A program made the translations under genes and the position numbers. Shown here piece after piece: positions 35,116 through 44,577 of a DNA stretch of 64,000 bases (position 1 is the first letter of the stretch; the number at the start of each line of letters is the position of its first letter). The notes beneath the pieces were generated by a model. It was not told the DNA's origin. It did not search any database and worked only from the letters and a program-made list of their open reading frames with translations. The stretch comes from Bacillus_BA fengqiuensis (GTDB taxonomy: Bacteria; Bacillota; Bacilli; Bacillales; Bacillaceae_H), in the NCBI GenBank assembly GCA_030813035.1, contig JAUSTV010000002.1. One strand, 5' to 3'.

Positions 35116-36192
35116 ATGAGCACAAATGAATTAACGGCATTACGAAACAAAATCGATCAAATTAATTTACAGATTTTAAAGTTGTTAAACGAGCGTGGGG
35201 AAATTGCTCAAGAAATCGGCCAGCAAAAGAAAAAGCAAGGGGTTAACCGATTTGATCCAGTTCGTGAAAGAGAAGCGCTCGATTTGATTGCGGAACACCA
35301 TGATGGACCGTTTGAACTATCTACGATTCAACATATTTTCAAAGAAATTTTCAAAGCGAGCCTTGAATTGCAGGAAGATGATCATCGTAAAGCCTTACTT
35401 GTTTCCAGAAAAGCTCGCCCTGAAAATACGATTGTAGATATAAACGGGGAAACGATTGGAGACGGCCAACAGCGTTTCATTATGGGACCATGTGCAGTTG
35501 AAAGCTACGAGCAAGTAAAAGAGGTCGCATTAGCCATGAAAGAACAAGGACTTACACTCATGCGCGGCGGAGCATTCAAGCCTCGTACTTCTCCATATGA
35601 TTTCCAAGGGTTAGGTGTGGAAGGACTGCAAATTTTAAGAAAAGTGGCTGATGAAGTGGGAATGTCCATCATCAGTGAAATCGTCACACCGCATGATGTA
35701 GAAATCGCTTTAGAATATGTGGATGTCATTCAAGTTGGGGCACGTAACATGCAAAATTTCGAACTACTTAAAACAGTCGGAAAAATCAATAAACCAGTTC
35801 TTTTAAAACGCGGTCTTGCAGCTACGATTGAAGAGTTCATTAACGCAGCAGAATACATCATTGCCCAAGGAAACGATCAAATCATCTTATGTGAACGCGG
35901 AATTCGCACATACGAAAAAGCAACAAGAAATACATTGGATATTTCGGCTGTTCCGATTTTAAAGAAAGAGACACATTTGCCGGTTGTAGTGGATGTCACG
36001 CACTCTACAGGAAGAAGAGATTTACTGTTGCCGACGGCTAAAGCGGCACTCGCAATTGGGGCTGATGCCATCATGGCAGAAGTTCACCCGGACCCGGCAG
36101 TTGCCTTATCCGATTCAGCTCAGCAAATGAACATTCCTCAGTTCAACGAGTTCATCAATGAATTGAGCGAGTTTAAAGGAAAGTTGGCATAA
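35116..36192 (+). CDS. aroA: DAHP synthase with N-terminal chorismate mutase domain
   Basis: 358 residues, two domains. Residues 1-85 are an AroQ-type chorismate mutase helix bundle (LRNKIDQINLQILKLLNERG, RFDPVREREAL); residues 110-355 are the type I-beta DAHP synthase barrel (RFIMGPCAVESYEQVKEVA, RGGAFKPRTSPYDFQG, LKRGLAATIEEF, CERGIRTYEKATRNTLD). It makes the first shikimate intermediate; the mutase domain senses chorismate and prephenate, giving feedback control as in B. subtilis AroA. First gene after the T-boxes, ATG after CAGGAGGAA. Confidence 0.96.
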   Translation: MSTNELTALRNKIDQINLQILKLLNERGEIAQEIGQQKKKQGVNRFDPVREREALDLIAEHHDGPFELSTIQHIFKEIFKASLELQEDDHRKALLVSRKARPENTIVDINGETIGDGQQRFIMGPCAVESYEQVKEVALAMKEQGLTLMRGGAFKPRTSPYDFQGLGVEGLQILRKVADEVGMSIISEIVTPHDVEIALEYVDVIQVGARNMQNFELLKTVGKINKPVLLKRGLAATIEEFINAAEYIIAQGNDQIILCERGIRTYEKATRNTLDISAVPILKKETHLPVVVDVTHSTGRRDLLLPTAKAALAIGADAIMAEVHPDPAVALSDSAQQMNIPQFNEFINELSEFKGKLA

Positions 36193-36202
36193 AGTGCACC
36201 TT

Positions 36203-36236
36203 CACTCAGCGGAGGGGCATCCCCGCTGAGTGTTAG
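36203..36236 (+). repeat. R1-like hairpin between aroA and aroC
   Basis: CACTCAGCGG and CCGCTGAGTG form a 10-bp stem over AGGGGCATC, followed by TTAGTTGAACCT. The middle part AGGGGCATCCCC...TTAGTTGA matches the first hairpin of the R1 copy at 50.37 kb. It may act as an RNA processing or stability element inside the operon. Confidence 0.5.
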
Positions 36237-36261
36237 TTGAACCTAAAGGAGGAAAAATACG

Positions 36262-37431
36262 ATGAGATATTTAACAGCAGGAGAATCACACGGTCCTCAG
36301 CTAACGGTCATTATTGAAGGGGTACCGGCAGGACTGGAGCTGACAGCAGAAGATATTAACGAAGAGTTGTCAAGACGCCAAAAAGGATACGGGCGCGGAA
36401 GGCGTATGCAGATTGAAAAAGATCAAGTGCAAATTTTAAGCGGAGTCAGGCATGGCTTGACACTTGGCTCTCCCATCACGCTTGTTGTCGTGAACGATGA
36501 TTACAAGCATTGGACGAAAATTATGGGAGCAGAACCCTTGGAGGACGAATCGGCAGAAATAAAACGGCAAATCACAAGACCGCGTCCAGGACATGCTGAC
36601 TTAAATGGCGCCATTAAATATGGACATCGGGACATGCGCAATGTATTAGAGCGATCTTCAGCAAGGGAGACGACGGTTCGGGTAGCCGCAGGGGCTGTGG
36701 CAAAGAAAATTCTCTCGGAACTGGGTGTCCAAATCGCAGGACATGTCCTTGAAATTGGTGGAGTTCAAGCGAACATTGAATCGTATCCATCTATCGAAGA
36801 GATGAAAGAGAGAGTGGAAACTTCCCCTGTCCGCTGCTTGGATAAAGAAGCGGAGCCGCTGATGATGAAGGCTATCGATGAAGCAAAAGAAAGCGGAGAC
36901 TCTATCGGAGGTATAGTGGAAGTTATTGCTGAAGGAATGCCGATTGGGGTAGGAAGCTATACACATTACGACCGGAAGCTGGATTCGAAATTGGCAGGAG
37001 CCGTGATGAGCATCAATGCTTTTAAAGGTGTTGAAATCGGCGTCGGGTTTGAAGCGGCCCGAATACCGGGAAGTGCTGTGCACGATGAAATCACGTGGAA
37101 TGAAGAGCAGGGATATGTGAGAAAAACAAATCGAGCAGGCGGTCTTGAAGGAGGCATGACAACAGGTATGCCGATCGTCATCAGAGGTGTCATGAAGCCG
37201 ATTCCGACCCTTTACAAACCGCTTGAGAGCGTAGATATCGAGACGAAGCAACCGTTTCAAGCGAGCATCGAGCGATCCGATAGCTGTGCAGTGCCGGCTG
37301 CGGGTGTTGTCGCCGAATCTGTGGTAGCGTGGGAACTCGCCAACGCCCTTATGGGACAGTTCGGTCAAGACCGCATGGAATGGATTCGCCAAAACATTAC
37401 GGCTCACGAAAAATACGCAAGAGAGTTTTGA
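36262..37431 (+). CDS. aroC: Chorismate synthase
   Basis: 389 residues, standard length for Bacillus (gene called aroF there). It forms chorismate from EPSP with reduced FMN. Signatures: GESHGPQLTVIIEGVPAGL at the start, GRGRRMQIE, RPGHADLNGAIKYGHRDMRN with LERSSARETTVRVA. ATG follows AAAGGAGG. Second in the aro operon, 69 bases behind aroA; the spacer has an R1-like hairpin (CACTCAGCGG...CCGCTGAGTG). Confidence 0.97.
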   Translation: MRYLTAGESHGPQLTVIIEGVPAGLELTAEDINEELSRRQKGYGRGRRMQIEKDQVQILSGVRHGLTLGSPITLVVVNDDYKHWTKIMGAEPLEDESAEIKRQITRPRPGHADLNGAIKYGHRDMRNVLERSSARETTVRVAAGAVAKKILSELGVQIAGHVLEIGGVQANIESYPSIEEMKERVETSPVRCLDKEAEPLMMKAIDEAKESGDSIGGIVEVIAEGMPIGVGSYTHYDRKLDSKLAGAVMSINAFKGVEIGVGFEAARIPGSAVHDEITWNEEQGYVRKTNRAGGLEGGMTTGMPIVIRGVMKPIPTLYKPLESVDIETKQPFQASIERSDSCAVPAAGVVAESVVAWELANALMGQFGQDRMEWIRQNITAHEKYAREF

Positions 37432-37503
37432 TGCCGGGAAAAGCATTCCAACTAATCTCTTAACATAAAAATATCTATAATGAACGAAAGTGAGGAATAA
37501 AAG

Positions 37504-38595
37504 ATGAAACCCCAAATTTTAATGCTGCAACCATACAAGCCAGGAAAATCCCCCGAAGACATCCAAAAGGAGTATAACGTAGAGAAAGTAGTAAAGCTTG
37601 CATCAAATGAAAATCCGTTCGGATGTTCTCCTCATGTCGAGAGAGCTTTGCAAAACTCTTTTTCTCTTTGTTCATCCTACCCTGATGGCGCAGCGAACGA
37701 ATTGAGGGAAAAACTTGCTGGACGTTTAGAGTTGAAAGGAAGCCAGCTTTTGTTTGGAAGCGGATTGGATGAAGTAATCCAAACGATCAGCCGGGCAATG
37801 TTACGCGAAGGGGATAATATCGTCACCGCATCGGACACATTCCCCCAATACAAACATCACGCGATTGTAGAGGGGTGTGAAGTTCGTGAAATTCCATTGA
37901 AAAATGGAGCGTTCGATTTAGATACAATGGCAAATGCAATCGACCTTCGAACGAAGGTAGTTTGGATCTGTAATCCGAATAACCCGACAGGTACGTATGT
38001 GAAGGAAGAAGCTCTTGTTCACTTTTTACGGACCGTTCCAAAGAACACACTCGTCGTCGTGGATGAAGCCTACTATGAATATGTGAACAAGGAGGACTTC
38101 CCTCAAACGATTCCTTTACTGAAAGAATTTGAGAATTTGTTAGTACTCCGGACATTTTCAAAGGCATACGGATTGGCGGCGTTTCGAATCGGCTATGCAA
38201 TCGGAAATGAACAGCTGATCGAAAAAATTAACATTGTAAGATTGCCGTTTAACACATCAACGTTCGCTCAAACGGCGGCTGTTACAGCTTTGAAAGACGA
38301 AGCGTTCTTGCAATTTTGCGCAGAAGAAAACAGAAAAGGATTAGAACAATATGCAGAAGCGTTAAAGGATCTTGCAATCGATTATTACCCTTCAGAGGCG
38401 AATTTTATTTTCATTTGCACGGATGAATCCCAAATGTGGTTTGAACACCTTATCCAAAAAGGATTCATCGTTCGTCCGTTTCCAAGTGGCGTACGCATCA
38501 CCATCGGAACAAAAGAACAAAATACAGAAGTCATTTCGATTATAAAAAGTTTAATGGCGGAGAAAAAACGAATAAAGGCAGGGGTTTCATCGTGA
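37504..38595 (+). CDS. hisC: Histidinol-phosphate / aromatic aminotransferase
   Basis: 363 residues, class II PLP aminotransferase. Seen: LASNENPFG, NPNNPTGTYV, VVDEAYYEYV, and the cofactor lysine in LRTFSKAYGLAAFRIGYA. In Bacillus this enzyme acts both on histidinol phosphate and on phenylpyruvate/hydroxyphenylpyruvate, which explains its place before tyrA. It overlaps tyrA by 4 bases (ATGA type), so the two are translationally coupled. Confidence 0.94.
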   Translation: MKPQILMLQPYKPGKSPEDIQKEYNVEKVVKLASNENPFGCSPHVERALQNSFSLCSSYPDGAANELREKLAGRLELKGSQLLFGSGLDEVIQTISRAMLREGDNIVTASDTFPQYKHHAIVEGCEVREIPLKNGAFDLDTMANAIDLRTKVVWICNPNNPTGTYVKEEALVHFLRTVPKNTLVVVDEAYYEYVNKEDFPQTIPLLKEFENLLVLRTFSKAYGLAAFRIGYAIGNEQLIEKINIVRLPFNTSTFAQTAAVTALKDEAFLQFCAEENRKGLEQYAEALKDLAIDYYPSEANFIFICTDESQMWFEHLIQKGFIVRPFPSGVRITIGTKEQNTEVISIIKSLMAEKKRIKAGVSS

Positions 38596-39692
38596 CAAGA
38601 CGGGTATTGCTCATCGGTACAGGGCTTATTGGCGGCTCCATCGCTTTGGCCATCAAGAAAGAGGCCGCGGCTGTAATTGTTGGGTATGATATTAATAAAG
38701 AACAGCTGAAAAAAGCTCGGGAGCTTCAAGTGATTGATGAAGCGGCCTCAAGCTTGCAAGAAGAAGCGGAAAAAGCCAACTTGATTCTTCTTGCATCACC
38801 TGTGGAGCAAACGCTGAAACTGATGGGAAAATTGGCATCTTTCAATTTGAGGGAAGATGTCATCATTTCTGATGTTGGCAGTACAAAAGGAGACATTATG
38901 GCACAGGCCAATGACCTATGGAAAGAAAATGTGACATTTATTGGCGGCCATCCGATGGCAGGCTCCCATAAAGCAGGGGTTGAGAGCGCAAAAGCACATT
39001 TATTCGAAAATGCTTTCTATGTGTTAACTCCTCATTCTTTTACATCCTTTGAGAAAGTTGAAGAATTGAAACGCTGGCTGAAAGGAACCAATGCTCATTT
39101 TCTTGTTTTGGATACAGCAGAACATGATTATATTACAGGTGTCATCAGCCATTTCCCCCATGTCATCGCGTCTGGTTTGGTGAAATTGGCCAAAAAGCAC
39201 GCGGGAGATAATCCATTGGTCAGCCTTTTAGCGGCAGGCGGGTTTCGTGATATTACACGTATCGCCTCAAGCAGTCCGAATATGTGGACGGATATTGTAA
39301 AGCAAAACCGTCATAATGTTCTTCAGCTGCTGGAAGAATGGATCATGGAAATGCGGCAAGTTCAAAGTGTTTTGTTAAATGAAGATGACCGAGCGCTAGC
39401 TCGATTTTTTGCAGACGCAAAAGACTACAGGGATGCGCTGCCCGTTCGTGCAAAAGGAGCGATTCCAGCTTACTATGATTTGCACGTGGACGTTATCGAC
39501 GTTCCTGGAGCGATCGCCCGCATCACGACTTTGTTAGCGGAACATGAAATCAGTATTACGAACCTTCATATCATTGAATCCAGAGAAGGATTGCTTGGAG
39601 TACTGCGCATTAGCTTTCAGTCAGACGAGGATCGGCTGCAAGCCCAAACGCTGCTTCAGCATCATGAATATAAAACGTATGAAGCGGCTTGA
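38592..39692 (+). CDS. tyrA: Prephenate dehydrogenase with ACT domain
   Basis: 366 residues. NAD-binding LIGTGLIGGSIALAIKK at the N terminus, catalytic GGHPMAGSHKAGVESA and ISHFPHVIASGLVKLA, then a C-terminal ACT regulatory domain (about 297-362, DLHVDVIDVPGAIARITTLL). It makes 4-hydroxyphenylpyruvate for tyrosine, and the ACT domain suggests inhibition by tyrosine. Last gene of the aro operon here; the aroE (EPSP synthase) gene that often follows in Bacillus is absent. Confidence 0.95.
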   Translation: MTRRVLLIGTGLIGGSIALAIKKEAAAVIVGYDINKEQLKKARELQVIDEAASSLQEEAEKANLILLASPVEQTLKLMGKLASFNLREDVIISDVGSTKGDIMAQANDLWKENVTFIGGHPMAGSHKAGVESAKAHLFENAFYVLTPHSFTSFEKVEELKRWLKGTNAHFLVLDTAEHDYITGVISHFPHVIASGLVKLAKKHAGDNPLVSLLAAGGFRDITRIASSSPNMWTDIVKQNRHNVLQLLEEWIMEMRQVQSVLLNEDDRALARFFADAKDYRDALPVRAKGAIPAYYDLHVDVIDVPGAIARITTLLAEHEISITNLHIIESREGLLGVLRISFQSDEDRLQAQTLLQHHEYKTYEAA

Positions 39693-39700
39693 TTAGCGAG

Positions 39701-39744
39701 GAGCTGTCCAAACAGTACAACAAACGTACTGTTTGGACAGCTCC
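39701..39744 (+). terminator. Terminator of the aro operon
   Basis: 19-bp perfect stem, arms 39701-39719 and 39726-39744, followed by TTGTTTTC. Confidence 0.85.
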
Positions 39745-39838
39745 TTGTTTTCATTCATTTTGGGTTAAATAAAGGTGAACTGAGCATAATAAAGGCAGAA
39801 ATTAAAATACATATCAACTATCCTATTTTAGGTGATGA

Positions 39839-41332
39839 ATGCTTATGTTTCGGAAAAAACTGAAAGCCAGGGGCGGTCAGGAGAAAAAAGAACCTCTGCA
39901 TAGTATAGAAAATGCAGCTGTAACAATAGATGCCCTTAGACAACTTTTAGCCAACATGGATGATGCTGAAATCATTGAACGCCAAACGGCTAAAGGGCAA
40001 AAGGTTACATTTTTATACATAGGAACACTGATAGACCAGGAGCGTTTAAATGAATCTGTTATCGAACCATTGATGCGTTATTCCGATCATACGGTTTATG
40101 AATGTATTTCGTCTTCCAAAATATCAAAAGTCACCACGTTGGAAGACGCACAAAAGCAGTTGATGCTGGGGTCCATTCTTCTGAATGACTCTTTGCAAAA
40201 TGAATGGTGGGCCGTTCTTCTCGAAAATCCATTGAGCCGTTCCATCGAAACCTCTGAACAGGAAACCATTTTGTACGGAGCGAAAGACAGCTTTAGTGAA
40301 CAATTAGAGCAGAACATTACATTGATTCGCAGGCGGATTCCTTTGACTCAACTCAAAGCGGAGAAGTTTACTGTGGGTTCTCTAAGTGAAACAACAATTG
40401 TACTGATGTACATCGAAGGATTGACCAATCCTGAATATATTTCTATTGCAAGAAATAGAATCTCCAATATTGATTATGATTTATTTCTTGACTCGTCACA
40501 GGTTGCTGCTTTTATGGAAGATCATACTCACAGCATATTTCCGCAGTATCAACAAACCGACCGACCTGATGTTTGTGCTTTTTCTTTAGGTTCCGGTAAA
40601 CTGACCATTTTGGTGAGCAATACACCATTTGCGTTAATAGCTCCCATCACGTTTTTTCATCTTTTTCAATCTCCCGAAGATTACATCAATCGCTGGCTGG
40701 TTGCGAGTTTTTTGCGGTGCCTTCGATATTTAAGCTTTTTTCTTTCAGTGACGCTGATACCTATTTATGTGGCGGTAACCACACATCATTATCAGATGAT
40801 GCCGATGCAAATTCTTTTTGTCTTAGTGGAATCTAGGAGTAAATTGCCGTTCACCCCATTTTGGGAAGCATTTGTCATATTAATCATCCTGGAAATCATC
40901 AAAGAAGCAAGTCTAAGGATGCCGACAAAATCAAGTCAAACACTAGGGGTGATTGGCGGTATTGTCATTGGGCAAGCAGCGGTAGAAGCGGGTTTCGCCA
41001 GCAAAGTGCTAATTGTGATGGCGGGTATTTCTGCGATTGCCTCATTTTTAGTTCCTAATTATTTGATGACAAAAGCAAATACGTTAATCCAATTTGCTTT
41101 TCTTCTGCTTTCGTCTTTTTTGGGAATTATAGGAATCATGTTTGGGATGGTTGGGATTCTTGCTCATCTAAATGGGCTTACTTCACTAAAACAACCTTAT
41201 TTTGCACCAGTCGCTCCATTTTACTGGAAGGATTGGATGGACCTTTTTATTCGCGGACCTCTAATTAAGATGAAAATTCGTCCCGAACATTTACATCCTT
41301 TAAGAAAATGGCGTTACAGCGGAAGGAGATGA
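39839..41332 (+). CDS. GerA-family spore germination receptor, A subunit
   Basis: 497 residues. Cytosolic N-terminal domain of about 290 residues, then about five membrane spans, a basic tail; the layout of GerAA/GerKA. Landmarks: KAEKFTVGSLSETTIVLMYI-type end of the soluble part, SPEDYINRWLVASFLR, and the conserved MPTKSSQTLGVIGGIVIGQAAVEAG (given in parts: MPTKSSQTLGVIGG and IGQAAVEAG). The subunit sits in the inner spore membrane and takes part in germinant response. Gene is first of three; next gene starts 5 bases later. Confidence 0.93.
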   Translation: MLMFRKKLKARGGQEKKEPLHSIENAAVTIDALRQLLANMDDAEIIERQTAKGQKVTFLYIGTLIDQERLNESVIEPLMRYSDHTVYECISSSKISKVTTLEDAQKQLMLGSILLNDSLQNEWWAVLLENPLSRSIETSEQETILYGAKDSFSEQLEQNITLIRRRIPLTQLKAEKFTVGSLSETTIVLMYIEGLTNPEYISIARNRISNIDYDLFLDSSQVAAFMEDHTHSIFPQYQQTDRPDVCAFSLGSGKLTILVSNTPFALIAPITFFHLFQSPEDYINRWLVASFLRCLRYLSFFLSVTLIPIYVAVTTHHYQMMPMQILFVLVESRSKLPFTPFWEAFVILIILEIIKEASLRMPTKSSQTLGVIGGIVIGQAAVEAGFASKVLIVMAGISAIASFLVPNYLMTKANTLIQFAFLLLSSFLGIIGIMFGMVGILAHLNGLTSLKQPYFAPVAPFYWKDWMDLFIRGPLIKMKIRPEHLHPLRKWRYSGRR

Positions 41333-41336
41333 TCGC

Positions 41337-42452
41337 GTGACTGCTTTTTCGTTATATGATAAAACGTCTACTTTTGACGGCGTTTATGCCCTATTCATTG
41401 TAAACCGAATGCAAATGCTTTACTTTATTTTGGTTATGCCCATGTATTTGATTCATTCCTATATGATTTGGGGAATTGTTATCATGGGAATTTTATCGCA
41501 GATCAATTTAATGATGTTATCAAAATGGTTTACTTCAAATTATTCGGCAAAAGGTTATGAAGGGTTTGTACAGCTTTTTGGTGAACGGATGATTCGTTTT
41601 TTTGCGTTTACCGGACTATTTCTGATTTTAATCAAAATCATCGTCATTACGCTGGGTTATGTGGAAATGGTTCATCAGTTTATATTCCCCTCCATGAATA
41701 TAAATTGGCTCATTTTTTTTATGTTGCTGATAAGTTGGTATATAGCGGTTCAAGGAATCGATAAAACGATACGCTTTGCAGTAATCGTATTTTTAAGTAC
41801 CATTTGGATGATCTTATTATTTCTTCCTTTTTTCTTTCCGCCAATTGCTTCTCTTCACGATTTATATCCTTTAATACCAACAGACTGGTCGATACATTCA
41901 TGGGAAGGGTTGCTGCTCATTTGGTCATCTTTATCAGGGCCGGAATATTTGGTGTTTTTGGTTCCCTGGCTAAAACCTGAACAAAAAATGCTGAAATATT
42001 TGATGGTCGGCAATGCAATTTCTGTTCTGGAATATTTGCTTCTATTTATTGCATCGTTATTATTTTTCGGGTCCAATTACTTAAGCAAAAGCGAGTTTCC
42101 AGTTGTGAATATGCTGCGCTATCTACAATCTCCCGTCTTTGAGCGAATTGATATTATTTTGATTTCTACGTATATGTTTCAGTTTGCCTTTGCCATTTCC
42201 CTTTTCATTTTATTCTTTTATGGGGGCATTCGAATCATACTAGGAAAATGGCATGAACAGACTACCCGAATCGGATTTGTGGTAAGTTGTATGACGATTT
42301 TTGTATGTATCATCATTGTAAATGAATGGTTCTGGAAAGCGGGAGAAAAACAGAACATGATACTGGTCCTTCAGATTTGGCTAGGGGCGCTGACTTATTT
42401 GCTTGTTCCGGTATTTCTTCTAGTTGCCAGCAAACTAAAGGAGCGTGTCTAG
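41337..42452 (+). CDS. GerA-family spore germination receptor, B subunit
   Basis: 371 residues with ten membrane spans, of the amino acid/polyamine/organocation (APC) superfamily as are all GerB subunits. It is thought to hold the germinant-binding site. The start is GTG, 5 bases after the A subunit stop with GGAAGGAGATGATC before it. Segments such as WEGLLLIWSSLSGPEYLVFL fit the family. Ligand cannot be read from sequence. Confidence 0.92.
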   Translation: MTAFSLYDKTSTFDGVYALFIVNRMQMLYFILVMPMYLIHSYMIWGIVIMGILSQINLMMLSKWFTSNYSAKGYEGFVQLFGERMIRFFAFTGLFLILIKIIVITLGYVEMVHQFIFPSMNINWLIFFMLLISWYIAVQGIDKTIRFAVIVFLSTIWMILLFLPFFFPPIASLHDLYPLIPTDWSIHSWEGLLLIWSSLSGPEYLVFLVPWLKPEQKMLKYLMVGNAISVLEYLLLFIASLLFFGSNYLSKSEFPVVNMLRYLQSPVFERIDIILISTYMFQFAFAISLFILFFYGGIRIILGKWHEQTTRIGFVVSCMTIFVCIIIVNEWFWKAGEKQNMILVLQIWLGALTYLLVPVFLLVASKLKERV

Positions 42453-42454
42453 GG

Positions 42455-43540
42455 ATGGGACATATAAAACGGACGACATTATTGGCTGTGTTGAGCAGTA
42501 TCCTGTTAACGGCAGGTTGTTCTCCATTTGTGGAAAACAATATGATCGAAGAACTCGCTCCTGTGATTTTCTGGTCCATTGATGAAGGAAAAGAAGGCCA
42601 GTTAAAAATCAGCACATTAATGCCGCCGCTGACTAAAGAAAAAAAGCGCCTCTACACTCTTCAAGTCGACCTGTTGAAACAAGCGGGAAAAGACTTTAAT
42701 TTAATCTATTATCGTGAATTGAAAGTCGGGCAGCTTCGAATGGTATTAATCAATGAGAAACTTGCTGAAAAAGGAATCATATCGCTGATTAATACCTTAT
42801 TGACAGACCCTGATATTTCCCAGCGCCTTTATCTAGTGATTGTGAAAGGGAACTTTGAAGATTACATAAAAAATCAGCTGGACAAGCAAGAAAACCTTGA
42901 TTACTTTCTTTATCGTATGCTTAAGCATTACGAGCAAAGAAATCAAGGCGAAATGAGTATCGTCAATCTGCATCAATTTAAGAATAAATTATACTCGCCA
43001 TTTGTCGATCCGATTTTGCCGGTTTTCAAGGTGAGCAAAGAGAATTTCAAATACGTGGGAACCGCTTTTTTTAATGATGACAAGCTAATCACAACGGTTA
43101 AAAGCATAGATGATCAAATCTTCCAGCTCATTGACAATGACCACTACCTTAAACTTCTCACTATTCCTGAATTATCTGTTGTTATCGGTCAAGCCCGTTC
43201 ACATGTTCATATGGAATTGAACTGGAACCATTCGTCTGTATCAATCAAAGTAGATGTAAACGGGAGAATTGAGGAATACCGGGGCAATAAAAATATCCTC
43301 GATGAGCGTGAATTAGCGGCTCTTGATAAAGAGATCGAATCCTATTTGGAAAAACAAACAATAAAGTTAATGAAAGAAATACAAATGAAAAAAGTAGATC
43401 CTTTTGGAATTGGTTCACTCACACTTACCCCCTTTGGAAAGCCGCTAAGTGAAAAACGGTGGACGCATCATTGGGAAGAAATGGATATTGATGTAAAGTA
43501 TAACCTTGATCTTGAACCTTTAATGAATGTAAACAAATAA
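42455..43540 (+). CDS. GerA-family spore germination receptor, C subunit (lipoprotein)
   Basis: 361 residues. Lipoprotein signal with lipobox LTAGC, cysteine at residue 22, so it is lipid-anchored to the outer face of the inner spore membrane. The body has the three-domain GerC layout, with an end containing KKVDPFGIGSLTLTPFGK, close to the DPFGLG segment usual near the C terminus of this family. ATG 42455 follows AAAGGAGCG and is 2 bases after the B subunit stop. The three genes complete one receptor operon. Confidence 0.92.
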   Translation: MGHIKRTTLLAVLSSILLTAGCSPFVENNMIEELAPVIFWSIDEGKEGQLKISTLMPPLTKEKKRLYTLQVDLLKQAGKDFNLIYYRELKVGQLRMVLINEKLAEKGIISLINTLLTDPDISQRLYLVIVKGNFEDYIKNQLDKQENLDYFLYRMLKHYEQRNQGEMSIVNLHQFKNKLYSPFVDPILPVFKVSKENFKYVGTAFFNDDKLITTVKSIDDQIFQLIDNDHYLKLLTIPELSVVIGQARSHVHMELNWNHSSVSIKVDVNGRIEEYRGNKNILDERELAALDKEIESYLEKQTIKLMKEIQMKKVDPFGIGSLTLTPFGKPLSEKRWTHHWEEMDIDVKYNLDLEPLMNVNK

Positions 43541-43573
43541 ACGAAACTAATCAATGACGGTCTGTTATCCAGC

Positions 43574-43833
43574 TGCAGGGTGGAACGCTTGGCCCTATTC
43601 AAATTGCAATAAAGGCGGTTCGGAAGTTCGGAACGGTTCAAATTACCGGTGTGTATGGAAGCAACTACAATATGTTTCCATTGGGGGCATTTTTCTCAAG
43701 AAACATCACGTTGAAGATGGGGCAGGCACCGGTGATTCATTATATGCCGGAGCTTTTTGAAAAAATTATGAATAACGAGTTTGATCCGAAAGAAATCATT
43801 ACACATAGAATGTCTCTTGAAGATGCAAACTGA
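43574..43833 (+). pseudogene. C-terminal fragment of a zinc-type alcohol dehydrogenase
   Basis: A frame without a proper start reads GPIQIAIKAVRKFGTVQITG, VYGSNYNMFPLGAFFSRNI, TLKMGQAPVIHYMPELFEKI and HRMSLEDAN. This is the C-terminal part of the nucleotide-binding half of a medium-chain dehydrogenase, lacking catalytic domain and last residues. Another frame across it (from 43554) is not protein-like. It sits in the 495-base gap between the germination operon and the next gene. Confidence 0.7.
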
Positions 43834-44035
43834 GCCTATCAAATTTTTAACGGCCACGAAGATGGCTGTGTTAAAGTTGTGTTAAAGCCTTAAAGAATCA
43901 TAAAATACTATTAGTGAAGCTGCTTGAAATTTCAGAGCGGCTTTTCAGCATGTTTGGCCCCTATGGGTCACCTTATTTGTTTTCATCTTATAAGATGGTT
44001 TATGATAGGAGAGAAGACTACTTAGAGGTGATAAG

Positions 44036-44425
44036 ATGAAAAGTTTTACGGTACAGTTACATAAAGAAGATGCCATCGGACAGATGACGGTTCAAAAATT
44101 AACGGAAGATGATTTTAACAAAGTAACCGAACAAGAGACAAGACAGTTGTTCGAGCTTGATACGGATGTAGGATTTTTTATTTTTTTTGATGCACAAGGC
44201 GAACAAGGTGGGGCCTCACACTTAATGCTTCATTATGAAGGTGAAAATGAAGAGCCTAGCGCTTGTTACGGTTTTGAGTTAAAAGACTTTTATCAGTTTG
44301 TGGCGCTATATTTAAACGATTTGCAATTCGGAAATGAAGCGGATGAACTGGAGTATGGGCCAATTCAGCATTTGGCGCATCTTTTACATCACGTTCTTGA
44401 AGAAGGAAAAAAGGTACAGGTGTAA
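44036..44425 (+). CDS. Conserved-looking cytosolic protein of unknown function
   Basis: 129 residues, acidic. Begins MKSFTVQLHKEDAIGQMTVQ, with a mixed alpha/beta pattern (DTDVGFFIFFDAQGEQGG, HLMLHYEGENEEPSACYGFE, then two helices ending HHVLEEGKKVQV). There is no signal or membrane segment, and I cannot assign a family. TAGAGGTGATAAG precedes the ATG. It may be a stand-alone gene, with its own promoter in the spacer behind the dehydrogenase remnant. Confidence 0.65.
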   Translation: MKSFTVQLHKEDAIGQMTVQKLTEDDFNKVTEQETRQLFELDTDVGFFIFFDAQGEQGGASHLMLHYEGENEEPSACYGFELKDFYQFVALYLNDLQFGNEADELEYGPIQHLAHLLHHVLEEGKKVQV

Positions 44426-44577
44426 CGAAAAGTCCTGGTTGGCAGTCTGTGAGCCAGGATGTACCCATTGAGCGGTGTTTGAGAAATCCACTAAAAGGAA
44501 GGATTTTTCAAGTGCCGTTTTTTGTTTTTATTCTGCATGAACGCATCTTTCCGTCACTCATTAACTGCCTCAACTTT

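Noticed and set aside
39839..43540. Germination genes as a new receptor type
   Set aside because: Subunit order, lengths and motifs are those of the ordinary GerA family.
43554..43760. Frame of 68 codons in the dehydrogenase remnant
   Set aside because: It is the wrong frame; the dehydrogenase text is in another frame without a start.
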